Shown: positions 52,201 to 61,425, counted from the first letter of the stretch. The stretch is DNA of 64,000 bases from DASZBX01 sp035943635 (GCA_035943635.1 DASZBX010000149.1:47143-111142); one strand, 5' to 3'. Made by a program: numbers and translations. The notes: generated by a model from the letters alone, not told the origin.

Positions 52201-53313
52201 GCCGAGCAGGCCGTGTCCGGCTGGCGGGCCAAGATCGGCGGCCAGACCCTGCCGACCGCCACCACCGCGTCCGGCCTGCAGGCCTGGATCCTGCCGGCCG
52301 GCGGCGGCACCGTGACGGTCGACTTCCACTCGCTCAAGCGCGGCAGCTGGCTGTTGGTCGAGGGGGTGGCCTTCGCGGCCGCCGCGATCATGGCGCTCCC
52401 GTTCGGCCGCCGGCCGGAGGAGGAGGAAGCCGAGGGCGAGGAGAACGCCGAGGACGCGCTGGAGTCCGGGGACGACCCGGCCGCCGCGGCCCGGACCCGC
52501 GCCCCGCGCCCGGACCGGGACCCGGCCGAGGACCCGGACGGGGAGTTCGCCGAGCCCGGGGAGCAGCCCCGCGGCGGGCGCCGCGGCCGCTCGGCCGAAC
52601 CCGCGGCCGAACCGGAACCGCAGTACGCGGCCGCGTCCGCCGAGGGTTACGGCCAGGCCGAGTACGAGGAATCCGGCCGTACCGGGCACGGCCGGGCCCG
52701 GCCCGGATACGAGGAGCCGGGCTTCGAGGAGCCAGGGTACGACGAACCGGGCCACGAGCCCGGGATCCAGCCGCAGCCGGAGTACGCCGCCCCCGGATAC
52801 GAGACCTACGGCGAAACGCAGTACGAAGCCGACCCGGCCGGATACGGATACCCCGAGCAGCAGGCCTACCAGGCCGCCGAGGAGCAGTTCCTCCAGCAGC
52901 CGTACCAGAACGCGCAGCCGCAGTACCAGGAACAGGCTCCTTATCTGGAGCAGCCGTACCAGGGCGCGGAGCAGCCGTACGAGGAGCAGCTCTACCCGGA
53001 GCAGGGCTACGAACAGCCTTACCAGCAGCAGCAACCGGACCCGGGATACCAGCAGCCTGAGTATCAGCCCGAGTACCAGGCGTACGAGCAGTACGACCAG
53101 TACGCCGCGGCCGAACCCGCCGACCCGGCGGCCTCCGGCCAGTACCCGGCCGCCGACTACGGCCGGTACGGCTACGAGGTGGACCAGTACGGCAACCTCG
53201 TGGCCCCGGTGCCCGAACAGCGGCAGGAATACGAGCCGGACCGCTACGGATACCCGGTGGAACACGAGACCGACGGCTACGGCCACAGCGAGCAGGACGG
53301 TTGGACCCGATGA
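49219..53313 (+). CDS. Giant family 2 glycosyltransferase with Tyr/Gln/Pro-rich tail
   Basis: 1364 residues. (1) GT-A domain, about 18-270: AVLVSHDGARWLPTVLEALL, VDTGSRDESV, WLLHDDSEPAPDAL (metal-binding DD), SSAGMLVRRDVWDRLRGFD and FRDDLDFCWRVNNAGH. (2) About 12 membrane helices, roughly 285-785. (3) An extracytoplasmic beta-rich domain, about 790-1040, with one Cys pair (YQCGGTVPHGSTQACS). (4) A last helix, about 1043-1062. (5) A 300-residue disordered tail, first acidic, then with about 35 Tyr in the final 230 residues (QPYQ, EEPGYDEPG-like units). The first four parts are the actinobacterial 'glycosyltransferase' next to DUF5719; the long tail is extreme. Sugar and acceptor are unknown. 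The ATG overlaps no other gene; DUF5719 is coupled behind it. Confidence 0.88.
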   Translation: MSQYESTAPSQAHQALQHHVVTAVLVSHDGARWLPTVLEALLAQQRPVQRIVAVDTGSRDESVRILQQAIGPDNVLERRRSVGYGAAVAHGLKASPPVGYDEFGYDRDSPVEWVWLLHDDSEPAPDALGQLLLAAEDEPDAVVLGPKIRGWFDRHQLMEVGATVAANGRRWTGLERNEHDQGQHDEPRPVLSVSSAGMLVRRDVWDRLRGFDRSISLFRDDLDFCWRVNNAGHQVRVAPDAVVYHAEASARERRRIGAGPNRPHLLDRTHALYSVAVNRPSRFWPALWVRLIVGTLFRVLGFLIGKAPGKASDELFALLTFVARPDRILRGRSTRRKQRAADPDGDNSRRVAELFPPRGALSRSAFDSIWAQLRGNHPDDQDDNRRRRTSVESGPVSEEAETLESDAAGVIARILRNPIVAVGGGLTLVALIAARSILFGGTLAGGALLPSPGGSSDLWSTYLSGWHDVGLGATSAAPPYLAVLAMVGTVLFGKADWAVSVLLIGSVPFAGLSASYALRRVTSVPSLRIWGGYAYALLAVATGAIATGRLGTAVGMALLPVMVTTAADAIGGPGRSGSTRAGWTCAFLLTVGTAFAPVSWVLAAAFGLLSAVTVAWRTRSNIMVVLIRIGIMLGTPIVVLAPWSLTLLEHPSSFFIETGLPGSGLATPAPTPLGLLLGDPGGPGSSPSWIGAGLLVAALAALLRGTRRRIVIAAWSMALVGFGSAVVIAGLRVTPPGSAYAVLPWPGLSTAMLGLGLITATVVGAEGARERVANAAFGWRQPLTLLITGAAVLAPVAAGGWWVVRGAQGPVARIPADQLPAYVQVEGQSAAQPRSLLLTERPDGSIGYSIVSGAGATIGDADIRPPATQTAQVDVVVGELLSGNGGDASQQLATAGIGYVLVASNISANLQRNLDGVVGLSQLSIAKTSGQTFALWAVTGTVGRLTVQDSKNVQLPITYQCGGTVPHGSTQACSQDIGAVVDVPAGASGRELVLAEQAVSGWRAKIGGQTLPTATTASGLQAWILPAGGGTVTVDFHSLKRGSWLLVEGVAFAAAAIMALPFGRRPEEEEAEGEENAEDALESGDDPAAAARTRAPRPDRDPAEDPDGEFAEPGEQPRGGRRGRSAEPAAEPEPQYAAASAEGYGQAEYEESGRTGHGRARPGYEEPGFEEPGYDEPGHEPGIQPQPEYAAPGYETYGETQYEADPAGYGYPEQQAYQAAEEQFLQQPYQNAQPQYQEQAPYLEQPYQGAEQPYEEQLYPEQGYEQPYQQQQPDPGYQQPEYQPEYQAYEQYDQYAAAEPADPAASGQYPAADYGRYGYEVDQYGNLVAPVPEQRQEYEPDRYGYPVEHETDGYGHSEQDGWTR

Positions 53314-54836
53314 GCAACACGAGCAGGACGGCGTCGGCCCAGGGCTCGGGCAACCGGCGGATCCGGGTGGCCGCCTCCGTGGTGGTCGCCCTCGGTGCGT
53401 GCCTCGGCTACGCCTACGCGGTCCCCGCGGCGGCCGGCACCCCGGCCACCCCGATCCCGGCCAAGGCCACCGCGATCAGCGCGATCACCGAGACCTGCCC
53501 GATCGTGACCGGCACCAAGGACGCCGACGTGGCCGCCTACGACCCGGCCCTGCCGGGCGCCGCGGCCGGCGAGGCGATCGTGGTCCAGCAGAACACCACC
53601 GATCCGCTGGTGGACACGACCAAGCCGGGCACCTACTTCTATGCCGGGAGCCTGTCCGGCGACGTGACCGACCTGGACATCGACTCCTTCCCGCTGACCG
53701 GCCGGGCCGCCGGGGGCCTGGCCCCGGGCTACACCACCGACGCCGCGCTCGAGTCCGGCAACTCCGGCACCGGCGAGTACGGCCTGGCCGCCGCGGCCTG
53801 CGCCCAGCCGGACACCGGCTTCTGGTTCATCGGCGCCGGCACCGAGACCACCCCGGTCGTGCAGCTCGGCCTGGTCGACACCGACGACCTCACCGCCCAG
53901 GTCAACCTGGCCGAGTACGGCCCGAACGGGCTGATGTCCGGCGCGGCCCAGGACGCGAACGAGGGCCTGGTGGTGCAGACGCACAACCAGGCCTCCCCGC
54001 CCGGACAGCTGATCGACCCGGCCAACCCGCCCGGCGCGATCGCCCTGCACGTCATCGCCACCACCGGCCGGGTCACCGCCGGGATGCTGGCCGGTGACGG
54101 CAAGGGCGGCGGCCGGGACTTCATCCAGGCCCAGACCCCCGCGAGCACCCTGGTGATCCCCGGCATCCCGGCCCCGCCGGCCGGCACCACCATGAAGCTG
54201 CAACTGATGCTGATGGCCACCACCCAGGACGCGGACGTGACCATGAAGTGGGTCGGCAACTCGTCCTTCACGCCCTCGGTGACGGTCCCGCACCTGTCCG
54301 CCGGGCACGTGCAGAGCGTGGACATCTCGGCCATCCCGTCGGCCGGCGAGAACGGCGCGCTGGAGATCGACAGCACCGGCGGCACCCCGATCATCGGCGC
54401 GATCAAGGTGACCGAGAGCAAGGGCGGCTCGTCCGACACCGCCTACCTCACCCCGGTGCCCGCGCTGACCGGCGACTCGGTCGTCGCGATGAACCGGGCC
54501 GGGTCCAGCGTGATCCTGACCGACGAGAACGCGAAGCCGGCCCAGGTCCGGATCGCCACCACCACCCAGTCCGGCAGCAACGCGCCGAACACCACGACCC
54601 AGACGGTGACCGTGCCGGGCAAGGCCACCGTCGCCACCGCGCTGACCGCCCCGCCCGGCGCGGCCCAGTTCGCCATCACGGTCACCCCGCTCGACGGCGC
54701 CGCCCAGGTCTACGCCGCCAGGGTGATGACCGGCGACGCGCCCCTGCTCACGATCCAGCCGATGTACTCCGCGCTGGAGTCGGTGCAGATCCCGCCGGTG
54801 CGCGCGGACATGTCCGGCACGGTCCCGCAGAACTGA
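53310..54836 (+). CDS. DUF5719-family exported protein
   Basis: 508 residues. An N-terminal signal anchor (RIRVAASVVVALGACLGYAYA, about 16-36 with 20 residues hydrophobic) is followed by an exported beta-rich domain with a repeated pattern (GTYFYAGSLSGDVTDL, GTETTPVVQLGLVDTDDLTA, TVPHLSAGHVQSVDI). It matches DUF5719, found downstream of the large glycosyltransferase in actinobacteria. The ATG overlaps the glycosyltransferase stop (ATGA), so the two are co-translated and probably work together at the outer face of the membrane. Function unknown. Confidence 0.85.
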   Translation: MSNTSRTASAQGSGNRRIRVAASVVVALGACLGYAYAVPAAAGTPATPIPAKATAISAITETCPIVTGTKDADVAAYDPALPGAAAGEAIVVQQNTTDPLVDTTKPGTYFYAGSLSGDVTDLDIDSFPLTGRAAGGLAPGYTTDAALESGNSGTGEYGLAAAACAQPDTGFWFIGAGTETTPVVQLGLVDTDDLTAQVNLAEYGPNGLMSGAAQDANEGLVVQTHNQASPPGQLIDPANPPGAIALHVIATTGRVTAGMLAGDGKGGGRDFIQAQTPASTLVIPGIPAPPAGTTMKLQLMLMATTQDADVTMKWVGNSSFTPSVTVPHLSAGHVQSVDISAIPSAGENGALEIDSTGGTPIIGAIKVTESKGGSSDTAYLTPVPALTGDSVVAMNRAGSSVILTDENAKPAQVRIATTTQSGSNAPNTTTQTVTVPGKATVATALTAPPGAAQFAITVTPLDGAAQVYAARVMTGDAPLLTIQPMYSALESVQIPPVRADMSGTVPQN

Positions 54837-54870
54837 GCCCACGGGCCGGGCAGGACCCCGAGACGACAAG

Positions 54871-54905
54871 AGCCGCCGGACTCGCGAGAGTCCGGCGGCT
54901 TCTTC
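54871..54905. terminator. Bidirectional terminator between DUF5719 and zincin genes
   Basis: Arms AGCCGCCGGACTC (54871-54883) and GAGTCCGGCGGCT (54888-54900), perfect 13 bp with a GCGA loop, followed by TCTTC on the plus strand. Confidence 0.85.
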
Positions 54906-54985
54906 GCGCCCGGGCGGAGGAAAGACCGGGCCGGGGCATGCCGGGTCGCGCCGCGGCCCGCAGTGCGGCCGCGCGCGGCCGGTGA

Positions 54986-55423
54986 TCAGGGGTCCACGGT
55001 CTCCGGGTCGAGTCCGAGCAGGTCGGCGACCTGCTCCACCACGATCTCGTGCACCAGCAGGCTCAGGTCCGCCCGGCTGGCGCGCACCTCGAGCGGACGG
55101 CGGTAGACCACGATCCGGGCCGGCTCGTTGCGCCCGGCCCGCACCACCCGGCCCAGCGGCACCGGGTCCGCGGACCAGGCCTCGGCGCCCGGCGGCGGCA
55201 CCTCCTCCACGGCGAACTCCACCCCGGCCAGCTGCGGCCAGCGCCGCTCCAGCCGTTCGACGGAGTCCAGCACCAATTCGTCGAACTGTTCCGACCGGGT
55301 CAGGGTCAGCGGTACCTCGGGCGGCGCGAGCGGACCGCGCAGGCCGCGCCCGCGCCGGTCGCGGGACTTGCGGCGGGCCGGTCTCGGCGGCTGGCCGGAG
55401 CGTGGTTCGGCAGAACTTTGCAC
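54986..55423 (-). CDS. Zincin-like metallopeptidase-family protein with degenerate active site
   Basis: 145 residues. A basic N-terminus (RRKSRDRRGRGLRGPL) precedes the fold FDELVLDSVERLERRWPQLAGVEFAVEEVPP and RIVVYRRPLEVRASRADL. Where the family has HExxH this protein reads VHEIVVEQVADLLGLDPETVDP, so the second His is missing and zinc catalysis is doubtful; the actinobacterial subgroup near whiB appears to share this. I start at GTG 55423: TACTCT lies 6 nt upstream. It is divergent from the DUF3499 gene, which has the same kind of start. Confidence 0.85.
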   Translation of the reverse strand: MQSSAEPRSGQPPRPARRKSRDRRGRGLRGPLAPPEVPLTLTRSEQFDELVLDSVERLERRWPQLAGVEFAVEEVPPPGAEAWSADPVPLGRVVRAGRNEPARIVVYRRPLEVRASRADLSLLVHEIVVEQVADLLGLDPETVDP

Positions 55424-55429
55424 ACAATG

Positions 55430-55435
55430 AGAGTA
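55430..55435 (-). promoter_or_regulatory. -10 box of leaderless zincin-like transcript
   Basis: Minus-strand TACTCT, 6 nt upstream of GTG 55423. Confidence 0.5.
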
Positions 55436-55519
55436 ACCCACCTTCCGCGCCGGGTGCCTGCCTCGTCCGCCGGGCAAATATCATCGCGTGGCTACTCGCC
55501 CTGATAAGCGAGTGCGCAA

Positions 55520-55525
55520 TACACT
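55520..55525 (+). promoter_or_regulatory. -10 box of leaderless DUF3499 transcript
   Basis: TACACT, 7 nt before GTG 55533. Paired with the divergent box at 55430-55435, the two transcripts would start about 110 nt apart. Confidence 0.5.
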
Positions 55526-55532
55526 CACGCAT

Positions 55533-55961
55533 GTGAGCCTTGTCCGTCGCTGTTCGCGCACCGCCTGTGGTCGCCCCGCAGTGGCGACGCTGACCTACGT
55601 CTACGCGGATTCCACCGCGGTCCTCGGTCCCCTGGCGAGTTATCCGGAACCGCACTGCTACGACCTGTGCCAGGAGCACGCGGAGGGCCTGACGGCGCCG
55701 CGCGGCTGGCAGGTGATGCGGCTGTCCGCGCCGGAGACCGGCCGCCGGTCCCCGTCCACCGACGACCTCGAGGCCCTGGCCCTGGCCGTGCGCGAGGCCG
55801 CCCGGGCGCCCGCCCCGCCGGCCGACCAGCAGCCCCGGCCCGGCGGCCCGAACCAGGGCGTTCGCCGCCCGGCCGGCCCCGGCGAGGCCCCGCCCCGGCG
55901 CGGCCACCTGCGCGCGGTGAGCGACGAGTACATCGACCGGTCCGGCTCCGCGGACCGCTAG
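55533..55961 (+). CDS. DUF3499-family protein
   Basis: 142 residues. The conserved core is at the N-terminus: RRCSRTACGRPAVATLTYVY, STAVLGPLASYPEPHCYDLC and EHAEGLTAPRGWQVMRL, with four Cys and two His that look like a zinc site. The C-terminal half is Pro/Gly-rich. Function unknown; the gene sits between the zincin-like gene and phosphomannomutase in most actinobacteria. GTG 55533 fits the family start (VRRCSRTACG soon after) and the -10 spacing; an ATG-like start at 55488 is less likely. Confidence 0.9.
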   Translation: MSLVRRCSRTACGRPAVATLTYVYADSTAVLGPLASYPEPHCYDLCQEHAEGLTAPRGWQVMRLSAPETGRRSPSTDDLEALALAVREAARAPAPPADQQPRPGGPNQGVRRPAGPGEAPPRRGHLRAVSDEYIDRSGSADR

Positions 55962-56374
55962 CCCGCCCCCGCGGCCCGTCCACAGGCCGAGACCGGCCGT
56001 GGCGCCCGACTGCCGCCGACCGCCCGCCGACCGCCCGCCGACGGGACGGGTGCGGCCGCTATGACCCGTCATACGGATGTGCGGAAATTATTGCGCCCGA
56101 CATCAGCGGGCCGAGCGATGCCGGCCGTAAAACCGTGCGAATTCTCCGGCGCGGGCCGGACGGCCGACCGTCCCCGAGTTCGTACCCGGGCGCGAACGCG
56201 TCCGACCACAGGCGGCCGGGTCCCGCCGCCGTCCCGCCATCGTCCCGGCTACGGCCGGGACCGAGGTTTTTGGGTAGGCTGGCCGTGCGGCGGCGCCCGC
56301 GCCGGCGAGCCCGAGGCCGGCCGACGCACGCCCCGTCAAGCTCGTCTGGCCGCCCGAGGAAGGCATCCGATACC
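55962..56374. other. Gap between DUF3499 and phosphomannomutase genes
   Basis: 413 nt without a supported gene. It holds an 11-bp tandem repeat (CCGCCCGCCGA units, about 56019-56041), an AT-richer segment with promoter-like text (56070-56110), the terminator-like hairpin at 56242-56271, and TAGGCT at 56275-56280. Confidence 0.45.
56242..56271 (+). terminator. Terminator-like hairpin 100 nt before manB
   Basis: Arms GTCCCGGC (56242-56249) and GCCGGGAC (56254-56261), TACG loop, then CGAGG and TTTTT. It may end the DUF3499 transcript or act as an attenuator for manB. Confidence 0.65.
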
Positions 56375-57757
56375 GTGACCGCCCCCCACCCCACCGCCGG
56401 TGATCTGACCCACCTGGTCAAAGCGTACGACGTGCGCGGAGTAGTGCCCGACCAGCTCGACGAGCGGATCGCCGAGGCCCTCGGCGCCGCCTTCGTCCAG
56501 GTGGTCGGGGCCGAGGCGATCACGGTCGGCTGGGACATGCGGCCGTCCTCGCCCGCGCTGTCCGCCGCGTTCGCCCGCGGCGCCGCGGGCCAGGGCGCCG
56601 ACGTGATCCAGATCGGCCTGGCCTCCACCGACCAGCTGTACTTCGCCTCCGGGCACCTGAACCTGCCCGGCGCGATGTTCACCGCCAGCCACAACCCGGC
56701 CAGGTACAACGGGATCAAGTTCTGCCGGGCCGGCGCCGCCCCGGTCGGCCAGGAGACCGGCCTGGCCGAGATCCGCGACCTCGCCGCCCGCGAGCTGGCC
56801 GAGCCGGGCACCATCGCCCCGGCCGACCACCAGGGCACGATCACCCAGCAGGACCTGCTCGGCGCGTACGCCGCGTACATGCGCGAACTCGTCGACATCA
56901 CCGGCAACCGCCGCCTGAAGGTGGTCGTGGACGCCGGAAACGGCATGGGCGGCCACACCGTGCCGACCGTGTTCGACGGCCTGCCGCTGGACGTGGTCCC
57001 GCTGTTCTTCGAACTCGACGGCTCCTTCCCGAACCACGAGGCCAACCCGCTGGACCCGAAGAACATCGTCGACCTGCAGAAGAAGGTCGTGGAGGTCGGC
57101 GCCGACCTCGGCCTGGCCTTCGACGGCGACGCGGACCGCTGCTTCGTGGTGGACGAGCGCGGCGAGCCGGTCACCCCGTCCGCGGTCACCGCCCTGGTCG
57201 CCGTACGCGAACTGGCCAAGCACCCCGGCGCGACCATCATCCACAACCTGATCACCTCCAACGCCGTCCCGGAGATCGTCCGCGAACACGGCGGCGTGCC
57301 GGTGCGCACCCGGGTCGGCCACTCCTTCATCAAGCAGATGATGGCCGAGACCGGCGCGGTCTTCGGCGGCGAGCACTCGGCGCACTACTACTTCGCCGAC
57401 TTCTGGAAGGCCGACACCGGCATGCTGGCCGCCATGCACGTGCTGGCCGCCCTCGGCGAGCAGGACGGCACCCTGTCCGCCCTGGCGGCCGACTACTCCC
57501 GGTACAGCGCCTCCGGCGAGATCAACAGCGAGGTCGCCGACCCGGCCGGCCGGCTGGCCGCCGTGCGCGCCCACTACGAGGGCCAGCCCGGCGTCACCAT
57601 CGACGACCTGGACGGGATGACCGTGGCCGGCGAAGGCTGGTGGTTCAACCTGCGCCCGTCCAACACCGAGCCGCTGCTGCGGCTGAACATCGAGGCCCCG
57701 ACCCCCATCGCGGTGGCCGGGATCCGGGACGAAGTCCTGGCCCTGGTCCGCGCCTGA
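56375..57757 (+). CDS. manB: Phosphomannomutase / phosphoglucomutase
   Basis: 460 residues, alpha-D-phosphohexomutase. YDVRGVVPDQL near the N-terminus, the phospho-serine loop TASHNPARYNGIKF (Ser near residue 104), the metal-binding DGDADRCFVVDE, the sugar-binding GGEHSAHYYF and the phosphate-binding RPSNTEPLLRLNIE. It converts mannose-6-P to mannose-1-P, feeding the guanylyltransferase at 43990. GTG 56375 has GAGGAAGG 11 nt upstream. Trm112-like and SIS genes follow in the same direction, as in Streptomyces. Confidence 0.95.
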   Translation: MTAPHPTAGDLTHLVKAYDVRGVVPDQLDERIAEALGAAFVQVVGAEAITVGWDMRPSSPALSAAFARGAAGQGADVIQIGLASTDQLYFASGHLNLPGAMFTASHNPARYNGIKFCRAGAAPVGQETGLAEIRDLAARELAEPGTIAPADHQGTITQQDLLGAYAAYMRELVDITGNRRLKVVVDAGNGMGGHTVPTVFDGLPLDVVPLFFELDGSFPNHEANPLDPKNIVDLQKKVVEVGADLGLAFDGDADRCFVVDERGEPVTPSAVTALVAVRELAKHPGATIIHNLITSNAVPEIVREHGGVPVRTRVGHSFIKQMMAETGAVFGGEHSAHYYFADFWKADTGMLAAMHVLAALGEQDGTLSALAADYSRYSASGEINSEVADPAGRLAAVRAHYEGQPGVTIDDLDGMTVAGEGWWFNLRPSNTEPLLRLNIEAPTPIAVAGIRDEVLALVRA

Positions 57758-57860
57758 GCCCACCCGCCGCGGGCCCGGACCACCCGGGCCCGCGGCGGCG
57801 GCCGCCCCGCCCGCCGAACCACGCCGTGAAGGCACCCACCACGAAAGAGGAACCCTGCCG

Positions 57861-58043
57861 ATGCCGGCCCTGATCGAACCCTCGCTGCTGGAGATCCTCG
57901 CCTGCCCGTCCTGCCACGCCCCGCTGCGCGAGGACGCCGAGAACTCCGAACTCGTCTGCACCGACCCGGTCTGCTCGCTGGCCTACCCGGTCCGCGACCA
58001 CATCCCGGTCATGCTCATCGACGAGGCCCGCAAGGTCGGCTGA
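57861..58043 (+). CDS. Trm112-family small zinc-ribbon protein
   Basis: 60 residues. IEPSLLEILACPSCHAPL with C15-x2-C18, then C33 and C38 (LVCTDPVCSLAYPVRDHIPVML), the Trm112/YcaR pattern. Such proteins often support methyltransferases or other enzymes. Position between the phosphomannomutase and SIS genes is conserved in Streptomyces-like actinobacteria. Confidence 0.93.
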   Translation: MPALIEPSLLEILACPSCHAPLREDAENSELVCTDPVCSLAYPVRDHIPVMLIDEARKVG

Positions 58044-58253
58044 CCGGGCCCGCCGGGCCCGGCCGATCATCCTTCCGGCCCTGCGCACGGCCGCGCCGAG
58101 CCCGCGACCGGCCAGGACGCCATCCGGGTGGAGCAGGTCGGCACGCGGGTGTTTGACCGGTTCGCCCAGCAGGTACGGTTCAAGCACCGGACCCGGCGGC
58201 GCACGGGACTTCCGTCCGCCCGCCGCCGGACCGCTCTCAGGTTGGAGCCCGTC

Positions 58254-59381
58254 ATGGAACTGCACGAGGACCTGCTCGCCGACGCGGAGGCCGCCGAGGC
58301 CGCCGACCACGGCGGCACGCTGCGGCTGATCGCGGCCACCGGGGCCCGGATCCGCCGGGCCGCGGCTCTGCGCGAACTGGACGCCGAGGCCGACGCCGCC
58401 CTGCGCGCGGTGGAGTCCGACGGCCGGCCGCGGGCCCTGATCCTGCTCGGCTACGGCACCGGCAGCGCGGTCGCCCGGCTGATCACCGCGGTCGCCGGGA
58501 TCGGCGCCACGGTGCCGATCGTCTCCGTGCTCGGCCCCGGCCTGCCCGGCTGGGTCGGCCCGATGGACCTGGTCGTGGCCGCCTCCACCACCGGGCACGC
58601 CCCGGAGCTGGCCGCCGCGCTGAGCGAGGCCGGCCGGCGCGGCTGCCGGATCGTCGCGGTCACCCCCGAGCAGTCCCCGATCGGCCAGGTCTGCCGCCAG
58701 GTCCGCGGCGCGCTGCTGGACATGCCGGACGAGAGCGCCCCGGTCTGGGCCCGGCTCTGGTCGGTCGCCGTCCCGGTGCTGCTGACCGCCGAGGTGACCG
58801 GCGTGATCCGGCCGCAGCCGTACGAGGCCGCCGCCTGCGCCGCCGAGGAGACCGCGATCCGCTGCCGGCCCAGCCAGGAGGCCTTCGTCAACCCGGCCAA
58901 GGAGATCGCGCTGCGCTTCGCCGAGACCGTCCCGGCGATCTGGGCCTCCGGCCAGGTGGCCGCGATGGCCGGCGAGCGGCTGTCCGACCTGGCCGCGCTG
59001 CGGGCCGGGCGCAGCAGCTCGCACGCCGCCCTGCCGGACCTCGGCCGCGGCCAGCTCGGCCTGATCGACGGGCCCGCGGCCGTCCCCCGGGACCTGTTCT
59101 TCGACCCGGACCAGGACGGCGAGCCGGCCGGCGCCGGCCCCTCGGTGATCCTGCTGGCCGAGGACGGCGCCGACCCGCGGCTGAGCGTGATCACCGGCCT
59201 GGTCGAGGACCGCGGCATCCCGTCCACCCTGATCACCGCGCAGCAGCCGGAGCCGCTGGCCCGGGCCGCGCACCTGATCGCGCTGGCCGACTTCTCGGCC
59301 GCCTACCTGGCCCTGCTGACCGGAGTCGGCGCGGACCAGGGCCACACCATCGACGAGTACCGGCTGCGCACGGCCCAGTGA
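58254..59381 (+). CDS. SIS-domain protein (phosphosugar isomerase-like)
   Basis: 375 residues with two SIS-type halves: ALILLGYGTGSAVARLITAV ... LVVAASTTGHAPELAAALSEA (residues about 64-130), and ETVPAIWASGQVAAMAGERL later. It resembles the bifunctional phosphoglucose/phosphomannose isomerase group and the protein next to phosphomannomutase in Streptomyces and M. tuberculosis (Rv3256c). It could link fructose-6-P to mannose-6-P in GDP-mannose supply, but catalytic residues cannot be confirmed here. ATG 58254 has TTGGAG 6 nt upstream; the frame continues to 58128 with Arg-rich, unlikely residues. Confidence 0.85.
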   Translation: MELHEDLLADAEAAEAADHGGTLRLIAATGARIRRAAALRELDAEADAALRAVESDGRPRALILLGYGTGSAVARLITAVAGIGATVPIVSVLGPGLPGWVGPMDLVVAASTTGHAPELAAALSEAGRRGCRIVAVTPEQSPIGQVCRQVRGALLDMPDESAPVWARLWSVAVPVLLTAEVTGVIRPQPYEAAACAAEETAIRCRPSQEAFVNPAKEIALRFAETVPAIWASGQVAAMAGERLSDLAALRAGRSSSHAALPDLGRGQLGLIDGPAAVPRDLFFDPDQDGEPAGAGPSVILLAEDGADPRLSVITGLVEDRGIPSTLITAQQPEPLARAAHLIALADFSAAYLALLTGVGADQGHTIDEYRLRTAQ

Positions 59382-59525
59382 GGCCCGCGCGACCGGTGTA
59401 ACGATCGAGTCATCTGGAGAGCGACTGTGTCAGTTGTCACCAGCCCGCGCTATCCTGAGAGTCCCGGGGATCGGGGTGAATCCCAGGACGCAGACGTTGC
59501 CTACACACAGGGACGGGGGTCGGCC

Positions 59526-59828
59526 ATGTTGCCGCAGAGCCAGATCGCGGTCACGTTCGAGCACATGCAGACGGCCGCGGACAGCGCGCGCAGCACCGCG
59601 ACGTACATCGACGACCAGCTGTCGGACCTGATCAAGGTGGTCAACCCGATCGTGGCCACCTGGTCCGGAACCGCCGCCGAGTATTTCCAGTACCAGCACC
59701 AGCTCTGGGTCCAGGCCGCCACCGACCTGCACTCGGTGCTCTCCCAGATAGCGGTCGTGCTCGCCAACTCGCACGACGACTACTACGGCACGGAGAGCGC
59801 GATCGAGCAGAAGTGGTCCGGCGGCTGA
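59526..59828 (+). CDS. WXG100-family (ESAT-6-like) protein
   Basis: 100 residues, the usual size. Two helices flank the W-x-G turn (ATWSGTAAEYFQYQHQLW), and the C-terminus has a YxxxE-type secretion signal (YYGTE). Such proteins form helical hairpins and are exported by type VII (ESX) systems. I start at ATG 59526 (GGGGG 6 nt upstream); an in-frame GTG at 59427 also has a ribosome site, but its 33 extra codons lose the codon bias and contain promoter-like TATCCT. No partner, EccC or toxin gene is near, so it is an orphan inserted between the SIS and sahH genes. Confidence 0.9.
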   Translation: MLPQSQIAVTFEHMQTAADSARSTATYIDDQLSDLIKVVNPIVATWSGTAAEYFQYQHQLWVQAATDLHSVLSQIAVVLANSHDDYYGTESAIEQKWSGG

Positions 59829-59914
59829 GTCCGCCGGTGGCGTCGGCGGTGCGGGTCCCGAGGTCTCAGTAGACTGGCCGGCGCAACGACAAACAGCCGA
59901 CGAGGAGACAATTC

Positions 59915-61354
<1,440 letters not shown>

Positions 61355-61374
61355 GAATCCTCGGCAGTCAACGT

Positions 61375-61419
61375 CGGCCTGGCCGGATCTGCGCTACCCG
61401 CGCCGATCCGGCCGGGCCG
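61375..61419. terminator. Bidirectional hairpin between sahH and RDD genes
   Basis: Arms of 15 nt, 61375-61389 and 61405-61419 (GGCCGGATC / GATCCGGCC core), pair with one mismatch around a 15-nt loop. No T-run beyond TT. Confidence 0.65.
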
Positions 61420-61425
61420 TTCGCA

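Noticed and set aside
49234..53286. Very long open frame (1350 codons) on the minus strand opposite the GT2 gene
   Set aside because: At this GC content antisense frames rarely meet stops. It is Arg/Gly/Ala/His-rich low complexity without domains, while the plus strand has clear glycosyltransferase motifs.
59427..59525. 33-residue N-terminal extension of the WXG100 protein from GTG 59427
   Set aside because: It has a ribosome site, but the codons lose the G/C third-position bias and contain promoter-like sequence; WXG100 proteins are about 100 residues.
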